Source: Caballeronia sp. LZ062 (GTDB lineage Bacteria > Pseudomonadota > Gammaproteobacteria > Burkholderiales > Burkholderiaceae). From it: 64,000 bases of DNA. Position 1 is the first letter of the stretch, and every line of letters starts with the position of its first letter. This document shows positions 32,279 through 43,850 of this stretch, in pieces. Position numbers and translations under genes: made by a program. The notes beneath the pieces were generated by a model. It saw only the letters and a program-made list of their open reading frames with translations. It searched no databases and was not told the origin of the DNA. The stretch is from positions 1 through 64,000 of the forward strand of contig NZ_JARTWB010000002.1 of NCBI RefSeq assembly GCF_031450785.1, written 5' to 3'.

Positions 32279-32902
32279 ATGACCATCAAAGCAGTCGTGT
32301 TCGATTTCGGCGGCGTGCTGATCGACTGGAACCGGGAATATCTCTACAAGCAGCTGATTCCGGATGAAACCGAGCGCCGCTGGTTTCTGGACAACGTCTG
32401 CAAGATGGAATGGGTCGTGCAGCAGGACGGCGGGCAAAGCGTCGAAGAGGGCACCGCCGAACTCGTCGCGCTGTATCCGGAGCACGAACCGCTGATCCGC
32501 GCGTTCTATGCGCGCTGGCACGAAATGGTGGCGGGCGTGCTGGAAGAAGGCGTCGCGCTCGTCGACCGGCTGGATGCCGCCGGCATGCCGCTTTTCGGGC
32601 TGACGAACTGGTCAGCCGAGACGTTCCCGTATGCGTGGGAGCGCTTCGACGTGCTGCGGCGCTTCAAGGAAATCGTGGTGTCGGGGCGCGTCGGGCTGGT
32701 CAAGCCGAATCCGCAGATTTTCGCGCTGATGCGCGCGGAAATCGAGAAGCATCTGCCGGACGTCCACCCGCACGAACTCGTTTTCATCGACGACAACGCG
32801 GCGAACGCGCAAGCCGCGACCGATCTCGGCTGGCACGGCGTGCATCACACCGGCGCGCCGGAAACGGAAGCGAAGCTGCGCGCGCTCGGCGTTTCGGTCT
32901 AA
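32279..32902 (+). CDS. HAD-superfamily hydrolase (YihX-like)
   Basis: A 207-aa phosphatase-fold protein. Motif I is FDFGGVLIDWN with the nucleophilic Asp, motif II is LFGLTNWSAE, motif III uses the lysine in VGLVKPNPQIF, and motif IV is FIDDNAANAQAA. This set matches YihX-type sugar-phosphate phosphatases. AAGGGAG precedes the ATG. The substrate is not determinable. Confidence 0.87.
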   Translation: MTIKAVVFDFGGVLIDWNREYLYKQLIPDETERRWFLDNVCKMEWVVQQDGGQSVEEGTAELVALYPEHEPLIRAFYARWHEMVAGVLEEGVALVDRLDAAGMPLFGLTNWSAETFPYAWERFDVLRRFKEIVVSGRVGLVKPNPQIFALMRAEIEKHLPDVHPHELVFIDDNAANAQAATDLGWHGVHHTGAPETEAKLRALGVSV

Positions 32903-32932
32903 GCCGTTCCGCGCAGTACACACGGCAACGCG

Positions 32933-34072
32933 CTACTGCCCCAGCAGATTCTTCAGCGCGTTGCCGATTCCCTTCACCGTTTCCCCCGCGCCCTTCGCCA
33001 CGCCTTCCGCGCTCACGCCGAGCGCTTTCGCGAAGCCGGCCGCCAGCTTCTTCGAGAGACTTTCCGAGAGCGAGAACTTCGGATCGCGCAGGTCGCCGTC
33101 CAGCAGGAAGTCGAGCTTGATCTCCTCCTTGCGGTCCTTCAGCGCGGCAATCGCGGCTTTCGTCGGAATGGAGAGGAAGGTGTCGAGCGGGCTGTCGCCG
33201 TCGCTGATCTGCAAGTGGTTCAGCGTGAGCGTTCCCGGCGCGTGAATGCGGTAATTGCGGATGGTCGAGTCGACGGTCATGTCGATGGTGCCGCCCGTCA
33301 CGGCTGTCTTCGCGCCGGCCTTTTTCAGCAGATATGGATCGAGCGTCGAAACATCGACGCTGCGCAGCGTCACCCGCGTCTGGGAATCCTTGTTTGCGAT
33401 CACCATCCAGCCGCCCCACGATACAGCGCCCGTGTGCGACGGACCTTTGATGGAACCGTTCATCGAAAGTGCGGTGCGGTCGGTGAGCGCGGGCAAATGC
33501 AAATGATCGATGGTCGCGCGCGCATCGCTGATCAGCACGCGATACGGCGGCTGGCGCACGGAGGCATCGAAGAACTCCATCGCGCCGCGCTCGAACGACA
33601 CGCGGTCGATTAGTTTTTCCTCGTCCGCGTGCTGCGCGGGTTTGTCGCCGGGCTTCGCGTCGGCGTCGCGCGCCGTTTCCTTGAGACCGGGCAGCACGCG
33701 CACGCGGCCATCGGCGGAACGGGCAATCGAAAGGTAATAGTTGTCGACGCTCACGTCGCGCAGATGCACCCGGTTGGACAGCACCGCGCGCATGTCCACA
33801 TCCAGCACGATGCGCTCGGCGCGCAGCGCGTCGATCGTCGGCCAGTCGTGCGGGCCGCGCAGCCGCACGCGTGTCAGCGTGATCTGTCCGAAGCCGACAT
33901 CGATTTCATCGACGGAGCCGTTCGGCCCGAGCGTCTCGCGAATGCGCTCCTTCATCTGATGCGCGACCAACAACCAGCCGCCGACGGCCACGACGACGAG
34001 CGCCACCACGATTCCCATTGCCCACCGCGCTCCCCGCTGCGCGCGCCGTCCCGCCATCTGGTGCGTCTCCAT
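32933..34072 (-). CDS. DUF748/AsmA-like envelope protein
   Basis: A 379-aa protein with an N-terminal membrane anchor (about residues 17-35: IVVALVVVAVGGWLLVA) and a large periplasmic part. It carries repeated beta-rich segments of the DUF748/AsmA type, for example RVHLRDVSVDNYYLSI. Such proteins are thought to act in lipid transport or outer-membrane upkeep. The C-terminus is helical and glycine-rich. Function is inferred from family resemblance only. Confidence 0.72.
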   Translation of the reverse strand: METHQMAGRRAQRGARWAMGIVVALVVVAVGGWLLVAHQMKERIRETLGPNGSVDEIDVGFGQITLTRVRLRGPHDWPTIDALRAERIVLDVDMRAVLSNRVHLRDVSVDNYYLSIARSADGRVRVLPGLKETARDADAKPGDKPAQHADEEKLIDRVSFERGAMEFFDASVRQPPYRVLISDARATIDHLHLPALTDRTALSMNGSIKGPSHTGAVSWGGWMVIANKDSQTRVTLRSVDVSTLDPYLLKKAGAKTAVTGGTIDMTVDSTIRNYRIHAPGTLTLNHLQISDGDSPLDTFLSIPTKAAIAALKDRKEEIKLDFLLDGDLRDPKFSLSESLSKKLAAGFAKALGVSAEGVAKGAGETVKGIGNALKNLLGQ

Positions 34073-34182
34073 GTTCTAGGCAATGCCGTGCCGCCGAAAA
34101 GAAAATGGCGACGGTCGCAAGACAGTCGCCATTTTCGGGCGCGGTGTCGGTGCGCGCGACCGCATTGGACGCGCTTTGCCGG

Positions 34183-35850
<1,668 letters not shown>

Positions 35851-35979
35851 GTTGTGCGTGATGTGAGTGAGGGTATGAACGCGGCGCCTGAATGGGCGCG
35901 CGATTCGGTATTCGACGGAAGCCAGCGCGGAATGACGCACGCGCCGGGTTGCGTGTCATTGTACTTCGGGCGTGCGCCG

Positions 35980-36267
35980 CTATTGCCAGCGCGCGACGCC
36001 GCCGTGCCGCGAGCACGTTCCGCTGTGATGCTGGCTAAAGCTGTAGGTTCCGTCGCGGCATTGGGCGCTTGCGCCTTCCGGGACGACGCCGGAGCGCGAG
36101 CGGGCGGGAGAATGGATGACGTTGCCGTCGTGATTGCGATAGTGGCGGTGGTTGTCGAGGTCGGATTCGTTCGGTTGCTGCGAGTTGTAGTAAGCATGGG
36201 CGGGCGCGCACGTCAGCGCGATCACGCAACCCGCGACGAACGCGCCGATTCGTGAATGTCTCTTCAT
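35980..36267 (-). CDS. Small secreted DUF3761-like protein
   Basis: A 95-aa protein with a clear Sec signal peptide: basic KRHSR, hydrophobic IGAFVAGCVIALTC, cleavage near AHA. The mature part has two cysteines in CRDGTYSFSQHHSGTCSRHGG, the short domain called DUF3761, often seen in surface or secreted proteins. Function unknown. A terminator follows close by on the shared gap with ychF. Confidence 0.75.
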   Translation of the reverse strand: MKRHSRIGAFVAGCVIALTCAPAHAYYNSQQPNESDLDNHRHYRNHDGNVIHSPARSRSGVVPEGASAQCRDGTYSFSQHHSGTCSRHGGVARWQ

Positions 36268-36322
36268 CTTCTTGTGGTCTCTTGTTGTGGTTTTCGGCGG
36301 TCTTCGCCGCTATATGCGCATA

Positions 36323-36360
36323 AAAAAAGCGGAGTGCCATTTTTCAGGCACTCCGCTTTT
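36323..36360. terminator. Terminator between the DUF3761 and ychF genes
   Basis: AAAAGCGGAGTGCC, an 8-base loop, then GGCACTCCGCTTTT. It lies 5' of the DUF3761 gene and 3' of ychF, both read on the - strand coming from higher and lower coordinates. As placed it ends neither gene exactly on the - strand before DUF3761, but it can stop read-through between the two units. Confidence 0.7.
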
Positions 36361-36391
36361 CGAATCAAGCCGCTGTGACGACTTTTGACGC

Positions 36392-37486
36392 TCAGACGTT
36401 GAACAAGAAGTTCATCACATCCCCGTCGTGAACCACATATTCCTTCCCTTCCGCCCGCATCTTCCCGGCTTCCTTCGCACCTTGCTCGCCCTTGAACGCG
36501 ACATAGTCATCGAACGAAATGGTCTGCGCACGGATGAAGCCGCGCTCGAAGTCCGTGTGGATCGCGCCGGCCGCCTGCGGTGCCGTGTCGCCGATATGAA
36601 TGGTCCACGCGCGCACTTCCTTCACGCCCGCCGTGAAGTACGTTTGCAAGCCGAGCAGCTTGAAACCCGCGCGAATGACGCGGTTCAGCCCCGGCTCGTC
36701 CATGCCCATGTCGGCGAGGAAGTCCTGCTTGTCGGCATCGTCGAGATCGGCGATTTCCGCTTCGATCGCCGCGCACACCGCGACCACCGGCGCGCCCTCC
36801 GCTTCGGCGTGTTTGCGCACGGCGTCGAGGTACGGGTTGTTCTCGAAGCCGTCTTCCTTGACGTTCGCGACGTACATCGTCGGCTTCGACGTGATGAGGC
36901 AGAACGGCTTGATCAGCGCCTGCTCTTCGTCGGTCAGCGAAAGCGCGCGCACGGGCTTCGCCTGATCTAGTTGCGCGCGCACTTTGTCGAGCACTGCGAC
37001 GAGCTTCGCCGCTTCCTTGTCGTTGCCCGACTTCGCGGCCTTCGAGTAACGCGTGAGCGCTTTCTCGACCGTGGCGAGGTCGGCGAGCGCGAGTTCGGTG
37101 TCGATGACTTCGATATCCGCGAGCGGATCGACCTTGCCCGCGACGTGAATCACGTTTTCGTCTTCGAAGCAGCGCACGACGTGCGTGATGGCATCCGTTT
37201 CGCGGATGTTCGCGAGAAACTGGTTGCCGAGGCCTTCGCCCTTGCTCGCGCCCGCAACCAGCCCCGCGATATCGACGAACTCGACGACGGCCGGCAGGAT
37301 GCGCTCGGGCTTCACGATTTCGGCCAGCGCCTGAAGGCGCGCGTCCGGCACTTCCACGACGCCGACATTCGGCTCGATGGTGCAGAACGGATAATTCTCG
37401 GCGGCAATCCCCGCCTTGGTCAGTGCATTGAAAAGCGTGGACTTGCCGACGTTGGGCAAGCCGACGATGCCGCATTGGAGGCTCAT
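36392..37486 (-). CDS. ychF: Ribosome-associated P-loop ATPase YchF (OLA1 family)
   Basis: A 364-aa Obg-like protein that hydrolyses ATP rather than GTP and binds ribosomes. The P loop is [12 protein letters not shown] at residue 8, the switch II region reads [16 protein letters not shown], and the C-terminal TGS-like domain includes [19 protein letters not shown]. Length is normal. The ATG at 37486 is the conserved start. It is divergent from a UbiH-type gene 210 bases away. Confidence 0.95.
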   Translation of the reverse strand: MSLQCGIVGLPNVGKSTLFNALTKAGIAAENYPFCTIEPNVGVVEVPDARLQALAEIVKPERILPAVVEFVDIAGLVAGASKGEGLGNQFLANIRETDAITHVVRCFEDENVIHVAGKVDPLADIEVIDTELALADLATVEKALTRYSKAAKSGNDKEAAKLVAVLDKVRAQLDQAKPVRALSLTDEEQALIKPFCLITSKPTMYVANVKEDGFENNPYLDAVRKHAEAEGAPVVAVCAAIEAEIADLDDADKQDFLADMGMDEPGLNRVIRAGFKLLGLQTYFTAGVKEVRAWTIHIGDTAPQAAGAIHTDFERGFIRAQTISFDDYVAFKGEQGAKEAGKMRAEGKEYVVHDGDVMNFLFNV

Positions 37487-37684
37487 GGAATCCTTCGAAC
37501 TGGTGAGACGGCGCTTCGCCGCGCGGGTTTCGTCAAACGATGCGCGCCGGGCTGCGACAAGCGCGCCCGCCAGCGCGGCGGCCGCTCGGCGGCCGGGCAA
37601 ACCGGTATTGTACCGCCGGGCCGGGCCGGCGTTTCCGCCGACTTGTCCTTTGAGCAGCGCCAAAACCGGCGCAACCCTCGCAGC

Positions 37685-37690
37685 TATAAT
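37685..37690 (+). promoter_or_regulatory. -10 box close to the start of the UbiH-type gene
   Basis: TATAAT lies only 6 bases before the ATG of the hydroxylase gene. If used, transcription would start at or within a few bases of the ATG, giving a leaderless or nearly leaderless mRNA. No matching -35 box is evident. Confidence 0.45.
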
Positions 37691-37696
37691 GCCCGC

Positions 37697-38869
37697 ATGA
37701 CTTCGCATCCCTTGACCTTTCACGCGGTCGTCGTCGGTGGCGGGCTCGTCGGCAAGACCGCCGCGCTCGCACTCGCCCAGTCCGGCCGGCGCGTCGCGCT
37801 GCTCGCGCCGCCCGCGGCCGGTTTGCCGCCCGGCGCCGTCTTCGATTCGCGCATCTACGCGTTGTCGTCCAGTTCGGAGACGCTGCTCGAACGGCTGCGC
37901 GTCTGGCAGGCGCTCGATCGCTCGCGGCTCGGCCCGGTGTTCGACATGCGCGTGTTCGGCGACACGCACGCGGAACTGCACTTCTCGGCGTTTCAGGCTT
38001 CCGTGCCGCAGCTCGCGTGGATCGTCGAATCGACGTTGATCGAGCAGGCGCTCGACGCCGCCTTGCGCTTTCAGCCGAGCCTTTCGTGGTTCGAAGCGCG
38101 CGCGCAAGGCATGACCATCGAGGACGCCGCCGCGCACGTCACGCTGTCGAGCGGCGAAACGCTGGAGACGGAGCTGGTCGTGGGCGCGGACGGCGCGCAT
38201 TCGTGGGTGCGCGCTCAAATGGGCGCGAAGATGCATCGCCGCGATTACCGGCAGACGGGCGTCGTCGCAAACTTCAAGGCCGAGCGGCCGCACGGCGAGA
38301 CCGCCTACCAATGGTTCCGCGATACCGAAATCATCGCGCTCCTGCCGCTTCCGGGCGACTACGTCTCGCTCGTCTGGTCCGCGCGCACCGAGCACGCGGA
38401 CGAACTGCTCGCGCTCGATCCGGCGCAATTGGCCGCTCAAGTGGAAGCCGCCACGCAGAACACGCTCGGCGCGCTGGAGTGCGTGACGCCCGCGCAAGGC
38501 TTTCCGCTCGGGCTCCAGACGGTGGACCGGCTCGTCGCGCCGCGCGTGGCGCTCGTCGGCGATGCGGCGCATCTCATCCATCCGTTGTGCGGTCAGGGCA
38601 TGAATCTCGGACTGCGCGATGTCGCCGCGCTCGCCGATGTGATCGCGAACAAGGAAGCGTTCCGCGATCTCGGCGATCCCATCTTGCTGCGCCGCTACGA
38701 GCGCGCGCGCCGCGAGGACATTCAAAAGCTCATGGTTGTGACTGACGGCATGCAGCGGCTCTTTTCGGCGCAGGGCACGTTCGCGCGCGCGGTTCGCAAT
38801 ACCGGCATGGCGCTCGTCGGCGCGCAGCCGCTCGCCAAACGCTGGCTCGTGTCGGCGGCGCTCGGGTGA
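37697..38869 (+). CDS. UbiH/UbiF/VisC/COQ6-family FAD hydroxylase
   Basis: A 390-aa flavin monooxygenase, most likely acting in ring hydroxylation during ubiquinone synthesis. The FAD motif is [20 protein letters not shown] at the N-terminus, [14 protein letters not shown] is the DG motif near residue 165, and [20 protein letters not shown] is the FAD ribityl-binding motif near 290. Which ring position it attacks (UbiF, UbiH or UbiI role) cannot be read from the sequence. It is followed by a disulfide isomerase gene. Confidence 0.88.
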   Translation: MTSHPLTFHAVVVGGGLVGKTAALALAQSGRRVALLAPPAAGLPPGAVFDSRIYALSSSSETLLERLRVWQALDRSRLGPVFDMRVFGDTHAELHFSAFQASVPQLAWIVESTLIEQALDAALRFQPSLSWFEARAQGMTIEDAAAHVTLSSGETLETELVVGADGAHSWVRAQMGAKMHRRDYRQTGVVANFKAERPHGETAYQWFRDTEIIALLPLPGDYVSLVWSARTEHADELLALDPAQLAAQVEAATQNTLGALECVTPAQGFPLGLQTVDRLVAPRVALVGDAAHLIHPLCGQGMNLGLRDVAALADVIANKEAFRDLGDPILLRRYERARREDIQKLMVVTDGMQRLFSAQGTFARAVRNTGMALVGAQPLAKRWLVSAALG

Positions 38870-38948
38870 GGCGTCAATTTCGACGAGTCACACTCATTCT
38901 CCACGGCGGGCGCGGTCTTCACGCGCCGCCCACATCTCGGGAAACGGC

Positions 38949-39680
38949 ATGAAAACCACTCTTCGCCTTGCCATTGCCGCGGCAGCCACGCTTGCCGTGA
39001 CGCTCGGCCTCGGCTGTTCGGCGCAAGCCGATCAAACCACCGACAAGCTCAAATCGACGCTCGAAGCGCGCATGGGCGAAGCGACGATCAAGAGCATCGA
39101 CAAGACGCCGGTTCCGGGGCTCTACGAAGTGAACCTCGGCACGCAGATCGTCTATAGCGACGCCACCGGCAACTACGTGATGATCGGCGATCTCGTCGAT
39201 ACGCGCAGCAACAAGAATCTGACCGAAGCGCGGCTTGCGGAAACCAACAAGATCGACTTCGCGAAGCTGCCGTTCGAGAACGCGGTGAAGGTCGTGAAAG
39301 GCAACGGCAGCCGCAAGATCGCGGTGTTCTCCGATCCGAACTGCCCGTACTGCAAGCAGTTGGAGTCGTCGCTCAAGTCCATCGACAACGTGACCGTGTA
39401 CACGTTCCTGTATCCGGTGCTCTCGCCGGATTCGACCGAGAAGTCGAAGTCGATCTGGTGCTCCAAAGACCGCGCGATGAGCTGGGAAAGCTGGATGCTC
39501 GACCGCAAGGCGCCGACCACCGCCGGCACCTGCGACACCGCCGCAATCGACAAGAACCTGAAGCTCGGCCACGCGATGAACGTGTCCGGCACGCCGACCG
39601 TGTTCCTCGCGGACGGACGCCGTCTGCCGGGCGCGGTGCCCGCCGACCGGCTGGAAAAGGAAATCTCGGCCGCGCACTGA
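38949..39680 (+). CDS. dsbC: Periplasmic disulfide isomerase, DsbC family
   Basis: A 243-aa thioredoxin-fold protein with an N-terminal signal sequence (ALA-rich TLRLAIAAAATLAVTLGLG) and a short dimerisation domain (about residues 30-90). The active site is CPYC in SDPNCPYCKQLE, and the cis-proline region reads VSGTPTVFLADG. It shuffles wrong disulfides in exported proteins. The pair of cysteines in the C-terminal part (WCSKDR, GTCDTA) is usual for DsbC. Confidence 0.92.
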   Translation: MKTTLRLAIAAAATLAVTLGLGCSAQADQTTDKLKSTLEARMGEATIKSIDKTPVPGLYEVNLGTQIVYSDATGNYVMIGDLVDTRSNKNLTEARLAETNKIDFAKLPFENAVKVVKGNGSRKIAVFSDPNCPYCKQLESSLKSIDNVTVYTFLYPVLSPDSTEKSKSIWCSKDRAMSWESWMLDRKAPTTAGTCDTAAIDKNLKLGHAMNVSGTPTVFLADGRRLPGAVPADRLEKEISAAH

Positions 39681-39792
39681 GCACGGTCCGATTCAGGCAA
39701 GAGGAGGCGTGAGAGCGCCTCCTTTCGTTTACGGCTTGCCATTGCGCATCCGGCGCAATAGGGCAGTGCCCAGAACAAGAACAAGGACGAAC

Positions 39793-41610
39793 ATGGCAAC
39801 GACTTCGCTCCCGCAACCGGTGCGCTACAGCATCGTTCCCAAGAACCCGGCGGCGCATCTCTTCGAAGTGACGCTGACTGTCGCCACGCCCGATCCGGCC
39901 GGACAGCGCTTCTTGCTGCCGGTGTGGATTCCCGGCAGCTACATGATCCGCGAATTCGCGCGCAACATCGTGACGCTGCAGGCGTTCAACGAAGCGGGGC
40001 GGCGCGTCGCGATCGAAAAGACGGACAAGCACGCGTGGCAAGCCGCGCCGGTCGACGGTCCGATCACGCTGCGCTATGAGGTCTATGCGTGGGACATGTC
40101 CGTGCGCGCCGCGCATCTGGACGATACGGTCGGTTTCTTCAACGGCACCAGCGTCTTTCTGGCAGTGGAAGGGCAGGCGGGCGCGCCGTGCGTCGTGGAT
40201 ATTCAGCCGCCGCCGGGCGGCGCGCTGCGCAACTGGCGCGTCGCGACGGCGCTTGCCGAATCGCGCGGCACGAAGCGCTACGGCTTCGGCAGCTACGAGG
40301 CGGCGAACTACGACGAACTGGTCGATCATCCCGTCACGCTAGGCGAATTCGCGCTCGGCAACTTCACCGCGCACGGCGTGAGGCACGACATCGTGATCGC
40401 GGGGCGCGTGCTCGCGCTGGACATGCAGCGGCTCGCAGCGGACCTGAAGCGCGTGTGCGAGGCGCAGATCGCGCTCTTCGAGCCGCGCACGAAAAAAGCG
40501 CCGGTGGACCGCTACGTGTTCATGACCGTCGCCGTCAGCGATGGTTACGGCGGGCTGGAGCATCGCGCTTCGACGGCGCTTATCTGCAATCGCACGGACC
40601 TTCCGGTGCAAGGCCGCCCGGAGATGACGGACGGGTATCGCACGTATCTGGGCCTGTGCAGCCACGAGTATTTCCATACGTGGAACGTGAAGCGGATCAA
40701 GCCGGCGGCGTTCGCGCCGTACGATCTGTCGCAGGAAAATTACACGTCGCTGCTTTGGCTCTTCGAGGGCTTCACGTCGTATTACGACGACCTGATGCTC
40801 GTTCGCAGCGGACTCATCAGCGCGGGCGATTATTTCTCGCTGCTCGGCAAGACCATCGGCGGCGTGCTGCGCGGCAGTGGGCGGCTGAAGCAGTCGGTCG
40901 CGCAGAGTTCGTTCGACGCGTGGGTGAAGTACTACCGCGCCGACGAGAACGCGCCGAATGCCATCGTCAGCTATTACCAGAAGGGATCGCTGCTCGCGCT
41001 GGCCTTCGATCTGTCGATCCGCGCGCAGACCGATAACCGCAAGTCGCTCGACGACGTGATGCGCCTGCTGTGGCAGCGATACGGCCGCGACTTCTACAAC
41101 GGCAAGCCGCGCGGCATCCGCGAGGACGAAGTCGAGGCGCTGTTCGCGGAGGCGACCGGCGCCGATTTGCGCGCGCTCTTTCGCGATGGCGTGCGCGGCA
41201 CGCGCGATTTGCCGCTCGATGCGTTGTTCGAGCCGTTCGGCATCGCGCTCGCTCCCGACATGCCGACGAACGGCACGGCCGGCAAGCCGTCGCTCGGGGC
41301 GCGCGTGCGCGGCGGCGCGGAGTCGACGCTCGCGGTCGTCCATGATGGCGGCGCGGCGCAGAAAGCAGGGCTCTCGGCGGGCGACGTGCTCGTCGCCATC
41401 GACGGATTGCGCGTCACCGGATCGAATCTGGACGCGCTGCTCTCGCGCTATCTGCCGGGCGCGCGAATCGAAGTCCACGCGTTTCGCCGCGACGAACTGC
41501 GCCGCACCGAAGTCCGTCTGGACGCGCCCGAAGTGTCGCGTTACGTGCTAACCGCGATGGATGGCCGCGGTCCGTCGAAGCAGTGGCGCGAACGCTGGCT
41601 GAAGGGCTGA
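39793..41610 (+). CDS. M61-family glycyl aminopeptidase-like protease with PDZ domain
   Basis: A 605-aa metallopeptidase. The zinc motif HEYFH is in CSHEYFHTWNVKRIKP near residue 300, and the third ligand Glu is in LLWLFEGFTSYYDDL about 30 residues on. A beta-rich N-terminal domain precedes it and a PDZ-like domain closes the protein (GGAAQKAGLSAGDVLVAIDG). This is the M61 layout. The ATG at 39793 is preferred to one 28 codons upstream because the conserved fold begins shortly after it. No signal peptide is seen. Confidence 0.9.
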   Translation: MATTSLPQPVRYSIVPKNPAAHLFEVTLTVATPDPAGQRFLLPVWIPGSYMIREFARNIVTLQAFNEAGRRVAIEKTDKHAWQAAPVDGPITLRYEVYAWDMSVRAAHLDDTVGFFNGTSVFLAVEGQAGAPCVVDIQPPPGGALRNWRVATALAESRGTKRYGFGSYEAANYDELVDHPVTLGEFALGNFTAHGVRHDIVIAGRVLALDMQRLAADLKRVCEAQIALFEPRTKKAPVDRYVFMTVAVSDGYGGLEHRASTALICNRTDLPVQGRPEMTDGYRTYLGLCSHEYFHTWNVKRIKPAAFAPYDLSQENYTSLLWLFEGFTSYYDDLMLVRSGLISAGDYFSLLGKTIGGVLRGSGRLKQSVAQSSFDAWVKYYRADENAPNAIVSYYQKGSLLALAFDLSIRAQTDNRKSLDDVMRLLWQRYGRDFYNGKPRGIREDEVEALFAEATGADLRALFRDGVRGTRDLPLDALFEPFGIALAPDMPTNGTAGKPSLGARVRGGAESTLAVVHDGGAAQKAGLSAGDVLVAIDGLRVTGSNLDALLSRYLPGARIEVHAFRRDELRRTEVRLDAPEVSRYVLTAMDGRGPSKQWRERWLKG

Positions 41611-41634
41611 GCGTCGGCACGAGCGGCAAACGTC

Positions 41635-41666
41635 GAAGGATTGTTCTACCGGTGCAACGATCCTTC
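41635..41666. other. Stem-loop upstream of azoR
   Basis: GAAGGATTGTT pairs with AACGATCCTTC (11 bp, one G-U pair) around a 10-base loop. No T tract follows, so it is not a classical terminator. It lies between the M61 gene and azoR and could be a weak terminator, a processing site or a regulator site. Confidence 0.45.
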
Positions 41667-41763
41667 ACGGCGGCGCGGCTTTTTCCCGATCGTCGAAAAA
41701 CGAAAAATGCTTCCTAACGCGGGCACGCTCAGCGCCCGCTCCTCACTCAGCAAGGAAGCCATC

Positions 41764-42360
41764 ATGACGACGATTCTGCAAATCAATTCCGCCGCGCGTT
41801 CGCAAGGCGCTCAGTCGACGCTGCTCGCCGACGAACTCACCGCGAAGCTGCAACAAAGCAATCCCGGCGCGAAGGTCGTTGTGCGCAATCTGCTCGCCGA
41901 CAACCTGCCGCATCTGGACGACGCCACGCTGGGCGCGTTCTTCACGCCCGCCGACAAGCGCACGCCGGAGCAAGCCGCCATCGACGCGAAGAGCATCGCG
42001 CTGATCGAAGAACTGCAAGCGGCGGATATCGTCGTGATCGCCGCGCCGCTCTATAACTTCGGCATTTCGTCGCAGTTGAAGGCGTATTTCGACCAGATCG
42101 CACGGGCCGGGATCACTTTCCGCTACACCGCGAACGGTCCGGAAGGTCTCGTGAAAGGCAAGAAGGTGTTCGTGGTGTCGGCACGCGGCGGCAAGTACGT
42201 CGGCACGCCGCACGACTCGCAGACGCCGTATCTGAAGTCGTTCCTCGGTTTCCTCGGCATGACCGATGTCAACTTCATCTACGCCGAAGGTCTGAACATG
42301 GGCGCGGACGCCGCCGGCATGGCGCTGGCGCAAGCGCGCGAGGCCATCGCGGCGCTGTAA
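41764..42360 (+). CDS. azoR: FMN-dependent NADH azoreductase
   Basis: A 198-aa flavodoxin-fold enzyme that reduces quinones and azo dyes with two NADH-driven cycles. The N-terminal phosphate-binding segment is [16 protein letters not shown], and [20 protein letters not shown] with the later VVSARGG are AzoR signatures. The ATG at 41764 follows an AGGAAG site; an upstream extension of 41 residues has no conservation signal. It is a single gene ending at a terminator. Confidence 0.92.
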   Translation: MTTILQINSAARSQGAQSTLLADELTAKLQQSNPGAKVVVRNLLADNLPHLDDATLGAFFTPADKRTPEQAAIDAKSIALIEELQAADIVVIAAPLYNFGISSQLKAYFDQIARAGITFRYTANGPEGLVKGKKVFVVSARGGKYVGTPHDSQTPYLKSFLGFLGMTDVNFIYAEGLNMGADAAGMALAQAREAIAAL

Positions 42361-42385
42361 GCGACTTCTAGAGCCGCCGATAGTC

Positions 42386-42421
42386 AAAACCCGCTGCGTG
42401 GTTCGATGCAGCGGGTTTTTT
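42386..42421. terminator. Terminator between azoR and ung
   Basis: AAAACCCGCTGC, a 10-base loop, then GCAGCGGGTTTTTT. It serves the converging azoR and ung genes. Confidence 0.87.
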
Positions 42422-43188
42422 CATGCAGGCGGCAAGCGCCAGTCGATGGGCGCTCGTCCGTGTTCGACGAGATACGCGTTCGCCCGCGCGAAATGCCCGC
42501 AGCCGAGAAAACCGCGATGCGCGGAGAGCGGCGACGGATGCGGCGCTTCCAGCACGCAGTGCGCTTTGCCGGTGCCCTCAATCAACCCGCGCTTCGCCTG
42601 CGCGTGCGCGCCCCAGAGCATGAACACGAGGCCGTCGTGCCGCAGCGCCATCTCGTGGATGAGCGTATCCGTGCATTGCTCCCAGCCGCGCTTCGCATGA
42701 CTGCCCGCCTTGTCGCGCTCGACCGTCAAGGACGTGTTCAGAAGCAGCACGCCTTGCTGCGCCCAGGCATCGAGACAGCCGTGCGACGGCGCAGCGAAGC
42801 CGAGACTCGCCTGAATTTCCTTGAAGATGTTGCGCAGCGACGGCGGCGGGCGCACCGGCGCGGGCACCGAAAACGCGAGGCCGTGCGCTTGCGGCGCGCC
42901 TTTGTCTTCGCCGTGATACGGGTCTTGACCGAGGATGATGACCTTGACGTCGCCGGGGCGCGTGAGACGCAGCGCACGAAAGACGTCGGCGGGATAGACG
43001 GTTTTGCCGGCGGCGCGCTCCGAATCCACGAACGCGCAGAGCGCCGCAAAGCGCGGGCTCTCGATAAACGGCATCAGATGCCGCCGCCAGTCGGCGGGCA
43101 GCGCGTCGAACTGGCTTTCGAGTGTCGGAAGCGCGGGCGCATTCGGCGCGCTCTCCGGCTCCGCGAAAAGGGAAGACTGACGATTCAT
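42421..43188 (-). CDS. ung: Uracil-DNA glycosylase
   Basis: A 255-aa base-excision enzyme that removes uracil from DNA. The catalytic water-activating loop is GQDPYH, the uracil-binding Asn region is LLNTSLTVE, and the DNA-intercalation loop is HPSPLSAHRGF with the catalytic His. A 25-residue N-terminal extension is variable in this family. Its start overlaps the stop of the CYTH gene by 4 bases, so the two are coupled in the trp-linked run. Confidence 0.95.
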   Translation of the reverse strand: MNRQSSLFAEPESAPNAPALPTLESQFDALPADWRRHLMPFIESPRFAALCAFVDSERAAGKTVYPADVFRALRLTRPGDVKVIILGQDPYHGEDKGAPQAHGLAFSVPAPVRPPPSLRNIFKEIQASLGFAAPSHGCLDAWAQQGVLLLNTSLTVERDKAGSHAKRGWEQCTDTLIHEMALRHDGLVFMLWGAHAQAKRGLIEGTGKAHCVLEAPHPSPLSAHRGFLGCGHFARANAYLVEHGRAPIDWRLPPA

Positions 43189-43838
43189 GCTTCGGCGTTC
43201 TGGATACCGCTTTGCGGCTGCTCGCGCAGCCGGTAGCCGCGCTGCGCCTTGCTCAGATCTTCGGGGGCGAGTTCCGGAAACGCGCCGCGCGCTTCGGCGG
43301 AAAGCATTTCCAGCGCGTGTTCGTCACCAGATTTCAACTCGAATTCCAGCTCGCTGATCTCCGCGCGACGCGTTTCGCCATCCACATCCGCTGTCACTTC
43401 GCCGAGATCGAGCGCCACTTCGATCTGCGCGCCCTCATGCTCGACGTCCCACACGATGCGCTTGTAATCCGTGCGAAACAGCGCGATCAGTTCCGGCGCG
43501 GCGGCTTTCAGCGCCTCGCGGGCGGCTTCTTCGTCGCAGGCGGCGAGCAGCGCGTCGATTTCGAGCGCCTCGCCTTTCACCGGCATTTCCCATTCGTGGC
43601 GGCTATGCATGCCGGCCCGCGATTCGCCGAGCGTCTTATAGGTTTGCAGCCATTCGTCCGGCGTGCGGCGCAGGCGCAGCGCGGCCTTGGCCGCAGCGAG
43701 CGCGAGCGAAGGCGTGTCGAAGTACACGTTGCCGAGCTCGAACGGCCGGCCCGCGCCGGCGCGTTCGTCGAAGAAACGCGCCACGTCGTCATGTTGCGAC
43801 GGCGGCAGCGCCAGCTTGATTTCGCGTTCCATTGCCAC
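43185..43838 (-). CDS. CYTH-domain protein (inorganic triphosphatase type)
   Basis: A 217-aa protein with the CYTH signature EREIKL (ExExK) at the N-terminus and alternating acidic and basic strands that form a tunnel for triphosphate (YFDTPSLAL, LRLRRTPDEWLQTYK). Known relatives hydrolyse inorganic triphosphate or thiamine triphosphate. An ATG at 43832 is the more likely start than the GTG at 43838. It sits between trpC and ung. Confidence 0.85.
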   Translation of the reverse strand: MAMEREIKLALPPSQHDDVARFFDERAGAGRPFELGNVYFDTPSLALAAAKAALRLRRTPDEWLQTYKTLGESRAGMHSRHEWEMPVKGEALEIDALLAACDEEAAREALKAAAPELIALFRTDYKRIVWDVEHEGAQIEVALDLGEVTADVDGETRRAEISELEFELKSGDEHALEMLSAEARGAFPELAPEDLSKAQRGYRLREQPQSGIQNAEA

Positions 43839-43850
43839 GATGCGGTCCCG

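Noticed and set aside
36971..37696. Upstream extension of the UbiH-type reading frame, antisense to ychF
   Set aside because: The conserved FAD motif begins right after the ATG at 37697; the extension is only the opposite strand of ychF.
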